Assembly: GCA_029782095.1 (NCBI GenBank)
Contig: JAKOVL010000117.1
Location: forward strand, 1-64,000
Direction of reading: 5' to 3'
Source of the DNA: Bacillota bacterium
Lineage (GTDB): Bacteria > Bacillota > Dethiobacteria > DTU022
Length of the DNA stretch: 64,000 bases
Below are positions 8,061 to 15,314 of this stretch, one piece after another; the first letter of the stretch is position 1, and each line of letters starts with the position of its first letter. The notes under the pieces are model-generated. The model made no database searches. It saw only the letters and a list, made by a program, of their open reading frames with translations, and had not been told where the DNA came from. The position numbers were made by a program, and so were the translations under genes.

Positions 8061-11000
8061 CTACTCCTTCACTTTGACCGTACCCTGTCCCAGCAGGTTT
8101 TCCAGTCTCTGGCGAAAAGCGGCGTCGTCCGGGGCCCAGAGCTCCCTTTCTAAAAGCAGCAGCTTTTTTTCTTTTTCAAAGTATAGATAAACCGGCATCT
8201 GGCCTTCCGCTTCCTGGAGCAGCTGCTTTAAGCGAACCAGGCTGCCGATTTCCAGTCCTTCCCGTATTTTCAAGTAAAGCTGCCTTGTCTCCTGGGGCAG
8301 CGGCGCCACTGTTTCGGCAATTATTTTTGCCTCCTCTTCTTCCTTCAGATCTGTCCGGCCCTTGATTAAAACGAGGCTGTCTTCCTGGAACAGCTCCGCC
8401 TGTTTTTCGTATAAATCGCTGAAGACGATTACCTCCACATTCCCGGTCAAATCCTCCAGCTGCACGAAAGCCATTGGTTTTCCCTTCTTAGTGTAGAGGG
8501 AACGTACCGCCGTTACAATCCCGCCCACGGTAATGATACGGTTATCGCCCGCTTCTTTCAGCTCGGCGCAGCGAACCAGGTGCGGCATGCGCTCCATTAG
8601 TTTCCGGTACTGTTCCAGGGGATGGCCGCTAATATAGAGCCCCAACATCTCTTTCTCCAGGGCCAGCCGCTCTTTATCAGTAAAATCGGGGATAGGCGGC
8701 AGGCGGTCCTGCAGCAAATCATCCCGGCTCTCCTGATCCATGAGGGAAAACATGGAGATCTGGCCGTTTTCCCTTTCCCGCTGCGCCGATTGGCCCTGGG
8801 CCAGCACTTCGTCCAGGCAGGCCAGGTACTGGGCGCGCCGGCCGCCCAGGGAATCAAAGGCGCCGCATTTGATCAGGCTTTCAATGACCTTGCGATTGCA
8901 CAGGCGCAAATCTACCCTGGCCGCAAAATCCCTAAGCGAAAGAAAAGGTTTTTCCCGGCGGGCCTTCAGGATGGAGTCGATGGCGCCCAGCCCCACGTTT
9001 TTTACCGCGGCCAATCCGAAGCGAATGCGGTCAGCGGACACAACTGTAAAGTTGGTTTCGCTTTCATTTATATCCGGCGGCAACACCTCAATGCCCTGGC
9101 GGCGGCAGTCGGCAATATAGAGGGCCACCTTATCGCTGCTGGAATAGTAGCCGGTCATCAGGGCGGCCATGAATTCCACCGGGTAATTGGCTTTCAGGTA
9201 GGCAGTCTGGTAAGCGATCAGGGCATAGGCGGCGGCATGGGATTTATTAAACCCGTAGGAGGCAAACTTTAAAATCAGGTTGTAAATCTCTTTGGCAATT
9301 TTCTTCGAATAACCGTTTTTCTGGCAGCCGTTGATAAACAGTTCCTGCTGCTCGTCCAATATTTCTTTCTTCTTTTTGCCGATGGCCCTGCGCAGCAGGT
9401 CGGCCTGTCCCAGGGTAAAGCCGGCCATTTTGGCGGCGATCTCCATGATCTGCTCCTGGTAGACGATCACGCCGTAAGTTTCGTTTAAAATGGGTTCCAG
9501 CACCGGATGAAGGTATTTAATCTTTTTCTTGCCGTGCTTGCTTTGAATAAACGTAGGGATCTGATCCATGGGTCCGGGGCGGTATAGGGCCACCACTGCG
9601 ATAATATCCTCAAACTTGTTTGGCTGCAGCTCGCGCAGGACGCTGCGCATGCCGGAGCTTTCCAGCTGAAATATTCCCGTGGTCTCACCCTGGGATAAAA
9701 GCTGAAAGGTCTTTTCATCGTCCAGCGGGATTTCTTCCAGGGTGAGCTCCCGGTTGTGGCGCCGGCGGATATGTTCCAGCGTCTCTCCCATGATGCTTAA
9801 GGTTTTCAAGCCTAAAAAATCCATCTTGAGCAGGCCCAGACTTTCCAAAGTGCCCATGGGGAACTGGGTCACCACGGTGCCGTCGGTAGTTTTGAGCAGG
9901 GGCACATGGTTGACCAGGGGTTCCCGGGAGATGACCACGCCGGCAGCATGGATGGAGGCATGCCGCGGCAGCCCCTCCACCGCCCGGGAAGTTTCCAGCA
10001 GCTGCCGGTAGCGTTCGTCTTGCAGCGCTTCCTGCAGCTCTTTAACCTGCTCCAGCGCCCTGGGTATGCTCATTCCCGGCTCTGCGGGGATGAGCTTGGC
10101 GATGCGGTCCACCTCGCCGTAAGAAAAGCCGAGAGCCCGGCCCACGTCCCGCACTGCCGCCCTGGCGGCCATGGTTCCGAAGGTAATGATCTGGGCTACC
10201 CGGTCGTGCCCGTATTTGTTCAGAACATACTGCAAAACCTGGTCCCGCTTGTCGTCGCAGAAGTCAATGTCAATATCGGGCATGGTTACGCGCTCGGGGT
10301 TGAGAAAGCGCTCAAACAGCAGTTTGTTGCGCATGGGGTCAATATTGGTGATGCCCAGGCAGTAGGCGACCAGGCTTCCGGCGGCGGAGCCCCGGCCCGG
10401 CCCCACCAGGATCCCCTGCCGGCGCGCATAGCTGATCAGGTCCCATACAATCAAAAAATAGCTGGAATATTTCATCCGCTTTATAATCTGCAGTTCATAA
10501 TCGAGGCGCTGCTGCAGTTCTGCCGTCACTTCTCCATAGCGGCGCTGCAGCCCTTCGCGGCAAAGTTTCTCCAGGTAGCTGTCAGCGGTTGCACCCGGGG
10601 GCAGTTCGTATTCAGGCAAATAGATCCGGTCAAAGCAAAAATTAACCTGGCAGCGCTCGGCAATCTGCAGCGTGTTGGCCAGCGCTTCGGGGCAGTCAGA
10701 AAATAATTCCGCCATTTCCCGGCCGTCTTTAAAATAAAATTCCTGTGATCCGAACTTGAGCCGCCCGGGGTCGTGGATCGTTTTTCCCGTCTGGACGCAG
10801 AGGAGCACATCATGCATCTCGGCGTCTTCCCGGTTAAGGTAATGGACATCATTGGTGGCCACGAGGGGAATTCCTTCTTCCGCAGAGAGCTGCCTGATGA
10901 GCCGGTTCACGCCGGCCTGCTCGGGCAAATGATGATCCTGCAGCTCCAGGAAAAAATTATTTTCTCCAAATATATCGCGGTATTCCCGCGCCAGCCGGCG

Positions 11001-11465
11001 CGCATTTTCCAGCTCCTGGCGCATGAGCAAGGTGGGGATTTCTCCGGCCAGGCAGGCGCTTAAGGCAATTAACCCTTCTGAATTTTCCCGCAGCAGTTCC
11101 CGGTCCACCCGCGGTTTGTAGTAAAACCCCTCCACGTATGCGGCGGAGACAATGCGCATCAGGTTGCGGTACCCGGTTTCGTTTTCAGCCAGCAGGACCA
11201 GGTGATACTGGTAATCATCTAGTTTTGCTTCTTTCTGAAAGCGGGTCCGCGGCGCCACGTATACTTCACAGCCAAGGATAGGCTTGATTCCGGCTTTTTT
11301 AGCTTCGCGGTAGAAATCAATAACGCCGAACATGCTGCCGTGATCCGTAATGGCCAGGGCAGGCATATCCAGGGCGGCGGCCCTTTGTACCGCCTCTTTG
11401 ATCCGGGCCGCCCCGTCTAAAAGGCTGTATTCGGTGTGGCAATGAAGGTGAACGAAATCGGACAT
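8061..11465 (-). CDS. dnaE: DNA polymerase III alpha subunit DnaE
   Basis: This is the C-family replicative polymerase subunit, 1134 residues. The PHP domain starts at LHCHTEYSLLDG (about 7-18). The polymerase palm carries GPGRGSAAGSLVAYCLGIT and PDIDIDFCDD with the catalytic aspartates. A tandem HhH region follows, then an OB domain (IITVGGIVTAVRSLYTKKG) near residue 980 and a C-terminal tail. It is DnaE and not PolC: there is no inserted exonuclease domain. The ribosome site AAGGA is twelve bases from the ATG, rather weak for this genome. Downstream are pfkA and pyk; upstream and divergent are ytrH-ytrI, as in the Bacillus neighbourhood. Confidence 0.97.
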   Translation of the reverse strand: MSDFVHLHCHTEYSLLDGAARIKEAVQRAAALDMPALAITDHGSMFGVIDFYREAKKAGIKPILGCEVYVAPRTRFQKEAKLDDYQYHLVLLAENETGYRNLMRIVSAAYVEGFYYKPRVDRELLRENSEGLIALSACLAGEIPTLLMRQELENARRLAREYRDIFGENNFFLELQDHHLPEQAGVNRLIRQLSAEEGIPLVATNDVHYLNREDAEMHDVLLCVQTGKTIHDPGRLKFGSQEFYFKDGREMAELFSDCPEALANTLQIAERCQVNFCFDRIYLPEYELPPGATADSYLEKLCREGLQRRYGEVTAELQQRLDYELQIIKRMKYSSYFLIVWDLISYARRQGILVGPGRGSAAGSLVAYCLGITNIDPMRNKLLFERFLNPERVTMPDIDIDFCDDKRDQVLQYVLNKYGHDRVAQIITFGTMAARAAVRDVGRALGFSYGEVDRIAKLIPAEPGMSIPRALEQVKELQEALQDERYRQLLETSRAVEGLPRHASIHAAGVVISREPLVNHVPLLKTTDGTVVTQFPMGTLESLGLLKMDFLGLKTLSIMGETLEHIRRRHNRELTLEEIPLDDEKTFQLLSQGETTGIFQLESSGMRSVLRELQPNKFEDIIAVVALYRPGPMDQIPTFIQSKHGKKKIKYLHPVLEPILNETYGVIVYQEQIMEIAAKMAGFTLGQADLLRRAIGKKKKEILDEQQELFINGCQKNGYSKKIAKEIYNLILKFASYGFNKSHAAAYALIAYQTAYLKANYPVEFMAALMTGYYSSSDKVALYIADCRRQGIEVLPPDINESETNFTVVSADRIRFGLAAVKNVGLGAIDSILKARREKPFLSLRDFAARVDLRLCNRKVIESLIKCGAFDSLGGRRAQYLACLDEVLAQGQSAQRERENGQISMFSLMDQESRDDLLQDRLPPIPDFTDKERLALEKEMLGLYISGHPLEQYRKLMERMPHLVRCAELKEAGDNRIITVGGIVTAVRSLYTKKGKPMAFVQLEDLTGNVEVIVFSDLYEKQAELFQEDSLVLIKGRTDLKEEEEAKIIAETVAPLPQETRQLYLKIREGLEIGSLVRLKQLLQEAEGQMPVYLYFEKEKKLLLLERELWAPDDAAFRQRLENLLGQGTVKVKE

Positions 11466-11501
11466 GGGTGCATCGATTCCTTTGCGATGTTGTATTCATG
11501 G

Positions 11502-11709
11502 GATTTCAGAATCCAGAATTCAGAAGCATTGCCGGCGTTGTCCAGCTTTCAGCCATAGCAACTGCCGTCTAGCGCCTTATCGTATTGAACCGGGGGCACC
11601 ATGAATTATAAGCTAAACCGGCGGCAACCCGCAAGCTTATGGTTTTTCTGGAAAGCTCTATTACGTTCTTCTCCGGGTTTTCTTCTGGCTTCTGGGTTCT
11701 GACTTCTGT
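11502..11709. repeat. Heptamer repeat element A (purine arm, spacer, pyrimidine arm)
   Basis: Four consecutive 7-base units at 11502-11529 read GATTTCA, GAATCCA, GAATTCA, GAAGCAT. At 11682-11709 four units read CTTCTGG, CTTCTGG, GTTCTGA, CTTCTGT. The second set is the approximate reverse complement of the first, so the arms could pair across a 152-base spacer. Four other intergenic regions in this window carry similar arrays. Confidence 0.75.
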
Positions 11710-11732
11710 TTTTATATTTCCCTTCCCGGCAA

Positions 11733-11761
11733 GTATTTCCTCCTGGGGCGCGGCATAATGA
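11733..11761 (+). promoter_or_regulatory. Possible sigma-E promoter for ytrH-ytrI
   Basis: GTATTT is followed after 15 bases by CATAATGA. This resembles the sigma-E pattern of an ATA-rich -35 and a CATA-type -10. ytrH and ytrI of Bacillus are sigma-E genes, which makes the site plausible. The match is imperfect. Confidence 0.3.
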
Positions 11762-11784
11762 TCAAATAAAGGGGGCGATGCCGC

Positions 11785-12108
11785 ATGGAAAAATTCTGGC
11801 AGACTCTGATTCTCACCTTCTGCGTGGCCCTGGGTGTAAACCTGGGCGGCAGCCTGGTCGGCGCAGTGGGCGCCGTGCTGACCCGGCGGCCCCCGTTAAA
11901 AACGATGCTGGAGCTATCCGGAGAGCTGAAAATATGGGCCCTGGTGGCGGCCCTGGGCGGCACTTTCGGCGTGATCAAAGTTTTTGAAGCGGGAGTTTTT
12001 GGCCGGCAGTTCCACGACCTGGGGAAACAGCTGCTGATCATCTGCAGCGCCTTTCTTGGCGCCCACCTGGGCTACTGGATTATCCTCTCCCTGGGGGCAG
12101 GACGGTAG
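11785..12108 (+). CDS. ytrH: Sporulation membrane protein YtrH
   Basis: This 107-residue membrane protein matches the YtrH sporulation family. Hydrophobic segments are at about 5-30, 50-70 and 82-103, with a glycine-rich first helix (ALGVNLGGSLVGAVGAVL). In Bacillus, YtrH is made in the mother cell under sigma-E and is needed for efficient spore formation. The stop TAG is directly followed by the ATG of ytrI, so the two are translated in sequence. The position next to dnaE matches the Bacillus neighbourhood and supports the call. The upstream GGGGGCG is a modest ribosome site. Confidence 0.82.
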   Translation: MEKFWQTLILTFCVALGVNLGGSLVGAVGAVLTRRPPLKTMLELSGELKIWALVAALGGTFGVIKVFEAGVFGRQFHDLGKQLLIICSAFLGAHLGYWIILSLGAGR

Positions 12109-12549
12109 ATGCGCAAATTAATTTCTCCCCTCCTCCTGGGGGCCCTGGCCGGGGCCATTGCCGTGAGCCTGTTTCATGCTTCCACCATGGAGCAGCTCTA
12201 CTGGGAAAAAGAAAAGCTGCGCGTGGAGCTTTTTGAGACCACGGAGCGCCTGCACAAAATGGAGTCTTTGTGGGAAGATCACCAGGAAGGGGATATAATC
12301 TCGGTCAGCATTCAGCTCAATGATGATTTGAACGCCTTTACCGAGCTGGCCCTGCGCCAGGCCTTAACGGAGATTGCTTCCGGGCTGGTGGGCGAGCCTG
12401 TTGAAAGTATTGATCATGAGCTCGTCCTGGCCCTTTTTCATCAGCGCAAGCTGAGCGTGGAAGAAAAAGATTACCTGATTAAAGTAAACTGGGCCTTTAT
12501 TGCCAGGGAGACGGTAATCAATCTAACCGCCGACCCCGCAGGCGAATAG
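12109..12549 (+). CDS. ytrI: Sporulation membrane protein YtrI
   Basis: This 146-residue protein has one N-terminal membrane helix (about 5-22), a coiled-coil-like stretch (YWEKEKLRVELFETTERLHK, about 30-50) and a soluble C-terminal part. That is the YtrI layout. YtrI acts with YtrH in the mother-cell membrane during sporulation. It has no spacer from ytrH and overlaps the convergent small membrane gene by 32 bases. The assignment rests on family resemblance plus gene order; sequence alone would be less decisive. Confidence 0.75.
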   Translation: MRKLISPLLLGALAGAIAVSLFHASTMEQLYWEKEKLRVELFETTERLHKMESLWEDHQEGDIISVSIQLNDDLNAFTELALRQALTEIASGLVGEPVESIDHELVLALFHQRKLSVEEKDYLIKVNWAFIARETVINLTADPAGE

Positions 12550-12823
12550 AATCCCCTTCCGACTGCAGCGGCACCCTGCCCGCAGGCATGCGCGCCGGGA
12601 GGCGCCGGCCCTTGCGGCGCCAGTTTTTACGGTGCCGGCTTAATTTTTCGCGGCGCAGCGCTTCTCTGCCGAAGGCAGCAGCAGCAAAGAAGGCCACCAG
12701 CAGCCACAATGCCGTAAAAAATCCTGCCGCCGTATCGAAACCCGGTTCCGGCAGCAGCAGAAGTCCGGCGGCCAGCAGCGCCAGGGCCGCCAGCATTCCC
12801 ATCAGAACCCCAAAGCTGCTCAT
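12518..12823 (-). CDS. Small membrane protein of unknown function
   Basis: This 101-residue protein is not recognised. It begins MSSFGVLMGMLAALALLAAG and has two hydrophobic helices (about 5-25 and 33-53). A strongly basic tail (REALRREKLSRHRKNWRRKG) follows, probably on the cytoplasmic side. The start at 12823 is preferred over an upstream ATG because GGGGGGAGAG lies just before it. Its 3' end overlaps the end of ytrI on the other strand. Confidence 0.55.
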   Translation of the reverse strand: MSSFGVLMGMLAALALLAAGLLLLPEPGFDTAAGFFTALWLLVAFFAAAAFGREALRREKLSRHRKNWRRKGRRLPARMPAGRVPLQSEGDSIRLRGRRLD

Positions 12824-12906
12824 GCTCTCTCCCCCCCTAATAATTCTAAGCATTAAGGCCCCCTTTGATGACTGTTGTTTTAGGTGTATTATTTTCTTTG
12901 CCGATA

Positions 12907-12915
12907 TGGTACAAT
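12907..12915 (+). promoter_or_regulatory. Possible extended -10 promoter for the AI-2E family gene
   Basis: TGGTACAAT is a complete TGn extended -10 box 40 bases before the GTG start. No good -35 is present at the usual distance, which extended -10 promoters tolerate. Confidence 0.4.
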
Positions 12916-12955
12916 CAATTCTGATGAGCTGAACAGCGTATTAAGGAGCTTAACC

Positions 12956-14014
12956 GTGATCGCTGACAAAGAACTTCGCTTCTCTTTAAAACTAGCCCTT
13001 ACCTTTTTCGCCGTGGCCATTCTCATCTGGATCCTGGTTAAAGTGGCCCCGATTATTACAATTTTTGTCATCGCCGTTTTTATCGTCTACTGCATCAACC
13101 CGCTGGTTAATTATTTGATCAGCAAGCGGATTAAACCGCTTTTCGCAGCGATTATCGCTTCGCTGATCATTTTTATCGCCCTGGTTGTATTTTTCTATCT
13201 CTTAATTCCGGGCCTTTTGAGGGAGCTGCGCGAACTGGCCCTTTTTATGACCACAGATCTAATTGAGGACCTGGCCGGCCTGGTCGAACAAGCAGAAGAG
13301 CTGGATCAGCGCTTTAACCTGCAGCTGGCCGATAGCTTTACCGCGTACGTTGATCAATTTAAAAGAGAGGCGCCCGGCCATGTGCAGCAGCTGCTGAAGG
13401 GGCTAACCTCGGCTTCCATGGCGCTCATTTCCAGGGCCTGGATCGTCCTGGCCCTGGCTTTCCTCGCTTTTTACCTGGTTCAGGATCTGGAAAAAGCGAA
13501 AACTAACCTGACCCTTCTTTTTCCGCGGATCTACCAGCAGGAGATCATGAAAATTCTCGGTATCATTGACCAGAAGGTGGGGGCCTATATTCGGGGCACC
13601 CTGATGAAAAGCCTGTTTGTCGGCACTTTAACGGGACTGGGCCTTTCCCTTCTGGGGCTGCCCTTTGCCCTGATGCTCGGCCTTTTGGCCGGGGTATTGA
13701 ATATTATTCTCTACGTGGGCCCCGTTTTAGCTGCCGTACCGGCGCTGCTTTTGAGCATCCCCCCCGGCACCCCTAATTTTTTCCTGGTGCTGGCCCTCTA
13801 TATTTTTGTCCAGACCCTGGATGCTTTTGTTTTTACCCCGGTTTTTCTGGGCAAAGCGGTGGACTTAAGTCCCCTTACCGTTGTGGTGGTGGTATTAATC
13901 GGGGGGCAGCTGCTGGGGGTTCTCGGGATCATCCTCTCCATTCCCGCTACCGCCATCTTAAAGGTGTTGCTGTTCCATTACTATCTTGACAAAAGAAAAG
14001 CGGCGGAACCTTAG
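12956..14014 (+). CDS. AI-2E family transporter (PF01594-type permease)
   Basis: This 352-residue polytopic membrane protein of the AI-2E exporter superfamily includes YtvI, TqsA and some Na+/H+ antiporters. About eight helices are visible: two at the N-terminus (about 8-50), one near 60-85, then a soluble stretch (90-150), and the rest from about 160 on. The C-terminal part contains the family segment GVLNIILYVGPVLAAVPALL. The GTG at 12956 is chosen because AAGGAG lies nine bases upstream; an earlier ATG at 12884 has no such site. Substrate is unknown. The family name should not be read as proof of autoinducer transport. Confidence 0.88.
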   Translation: MIADKELRFSLKLALTFFAVAILIWILVKVAPIITIFVIAVFIVYCINPLVNYLISKRIKPLFAAIIASLIIFIALVVFFYLLIPGLLRELRELALFMTTDLIEDLAGLVEQAEELDQRFNLQLADSFTAYVDQFKREAPGHVQQLLKGLTSASMALISRAWIVLALAFLAFYLVQDLEKAKTNLTLLFPRIYQQEIMKILGIIDQKVGAYIRGTLMKSLFVGTLTGLGLSLLGLPFALMLGLLAGVLNIILYVGPVLAAVPALLLSIPPGTPNFFLVLALYIFVQTLDAFVFTPVFLGKAVDLSPLTVVVVVLIGGQLLGVLGIILSIPATAILKVLLFHYYLDKRKAAEP

Positions 14015-14056
14015 CCTTCCGGTCCGCCTGCTGCCGCTGCCGTGCGGATAACCGTT

Positions 14057-14518
14057 TCAGCTCATGCCCGGAAAACCCTGCTGTCTCAGGGCTTCGTAGA
14101 GGACCAGGGCCACGGTGTTGGCCAGGTTTAAGGAGCGCGGGATCTGGGGGACCATGGGGATGCGCAAAACCTCTTTTTCCCTTTCCAGGATTTCCGCCGG
14201 AAGCCCGCTGGTCTCGCGGCCGAAGACTAAAAAATCACCGGGGCGGTATGAGACAGCGGTATAAGGCTTGCTGCCGCGGGTAGAGAAGAAAAAAAACCGG
14301 CTGTCCGGATAGGCGGCGCGCAGGGAAGCAAAGTCCGGGTAAACCTTCAGTTGCAGGTACGGCCAGTAATCCAGGCCGGCCCGCCGGATCTCCTTTTGGG
14401 ATAGGCTGAAGCCCAGCGGCTCAACCAGGTGCAGCATGGATCCGGTCATGACGCAGGTGCGGGCGATATTCCCAGTGTTTTGGGGTATTTCCGGTTCATA
14501 GAGGACTATGTGCATCAT
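14057..14518 (-). CDS. trmL: tRNA (cytidine/uridine-34 2'-O)-methyltransferase TrmL
   Basis: A SPOUT-fold enzyme that methylates the ribose of the wobble base in tRNA-Leu. The 153 residues show all three SPOUT motifs: EPEIPQNTGNIAR near the N-terminus, LVFGRETSGLP in the middle, and IPMVPQIPRSLNLANTVALV with the trefoil knot. GGAG ten bases upstream supports the ATG at 14518; the next codon is also ATG. It overlaps the preceding methyltransferase gene by 23 bases and is last in the nth-lon-methyltransferase-trmL series. Confidence 0.93.
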   Translation of the reverse strand: MMHIVLYEPEIPQNTGNIARTCVMTGSMLHLVEPLGFSLSQKEIRRAGLDYWPYLQLKVYPDFASLRAAYPDSRFFFFSTRGSKPYTAVSYRPGDFLVFGRETSGLPAEILEREKEVLRIPMVPQIPRSLNLANTVALVLYEALRQQGFPGMS

Positions 14519-15314
14519 CTTGCTTCTTCTCCGCCACATAGGTCAACTTGGGCCGGGACTCGTCAGCCGGCTCCAGGCTGAAGGTAGCGTAGCAGCCCTT
14601 CACGGCAAATCCCGCCGCTTTGAGAAGGCGCTCCACCAGGCCGGGCTCGAAATCCCTTTCGCTGTGCCTTTCCTGGAACTTTCGGTAGTACTGGTCGCCC
14701 TCTTCCCGGTAGAAAACGGTCAGCGTTACTTCCCAGATTTCTTCCCCGGGCCGGTAGCAGCTCTCCCAGATTAAAGTCATATTTTCGTCGTCAGCCCAGC
14801 ATACACTTCCCTCAGCCTCTCCGCCGCGCAGCGACGGCCGGGTCAGGTCAAAAATAAAGAGGCCTCCCGGATTAAGGCAGCGGTAAACACATTTTAGCGC
14901 CGCCGCCAGCTCGCTGTCAGTCAGCAGGTAATTTAAGCCATCCTGAAAAAGCAGCGCCAGGTCGTACTGTTTATCCGTCTTAAATGAGCGCAGATCGCCC
15001 TGGAAAAAGCGAACCGGCAAGGCCTCTTGCTTTGCCTTGATCCGGGCCTGGCGCAGCATCGCTTCTGAAAGATCCATGCCTTCGATGGCATACCCCCGCC
15101 TGGCGAAAGGCAGCGTGGAGCTGCCGGTGCCGCAGGCCAGGTCTATGAGCGAACGGGAATCGCCGCCCCAGTGCCGGATGAGCCGGGTTACATAATCGGC
15201 CCAGGCTTCATAGTCGACTCCGACCATCAAGCGGTCGTAGATGGCGGCAATACCGGAATACTGGGCGCCCAAGGCAGCGGCTGCATCATCAGTCCGATTC
15301 CTTGACCCGTTCAC
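14496..15314 (-). CDS. Class I SAM-dependent methyltransferase
   Basis: This 272-residue Rossmann-fold methyltransferase has motif I LIDLACGTGSSTLPFARRG, the acidic loop GMDLSEAML, and LLFQDGLNYLL and GGLFIFDLTRPS downstream. The GTG start at 15314 sits six bases after AGGAGG, inside the end of the Lon-like gene, giving a 26-base overlap. A longer frame from an ATG further up lacks such a site. The substrate is unknown; the family includes both small-molecule and RNA methylases. The tight overlaps on both sides suggest one operon. Confidence 0.85.
   Translation of the reverse strand: MNGSRNRTDDAAAALGAQYSGIAAIYDRLMVGVDYEAWADYVTRLIRHWGGDSRSLIDLACGTGSSTLPFARRGYAIEGMDLSEAMLRQARIKAKQEALPVRFFQGDLRSFKTDKQYDLALLFQDGLNYLLTDSELAAALKCVYRCLNPGGLFIFDLTRPSLRGGEAEGSVCWADDENMTLIWESCYRPGEEIWEVTLTVFYREEGDQYYRKFQERHSERDFEPGLVERLLKAAGFAVKGCYATFSLEPADESRPKLTYVAEKKQDDAHSPL

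Larger units (their letters stand above)
11466..11784. other. Divergent intergenic region dnaE/ytrH
   Basis: The 319 bases hold both arms of a 7-bp-period repeat element (11502-11529 and 11682-11709), a possible sigma-E promoter and the ytrH ribosome site. The roughly 150 bases between the arms show no open frame with a ribosome site. I see no clear sigma-A promoter for dnaE. Confidence 0.6.

Noticed and set aside
14001-14036. Hairpin between the AI-2E gene and trmL
   Set aside because: The GGCGGAACC/GGTCCGCC pairing is imperfect and no T tract follows, so I do not call a terminator.
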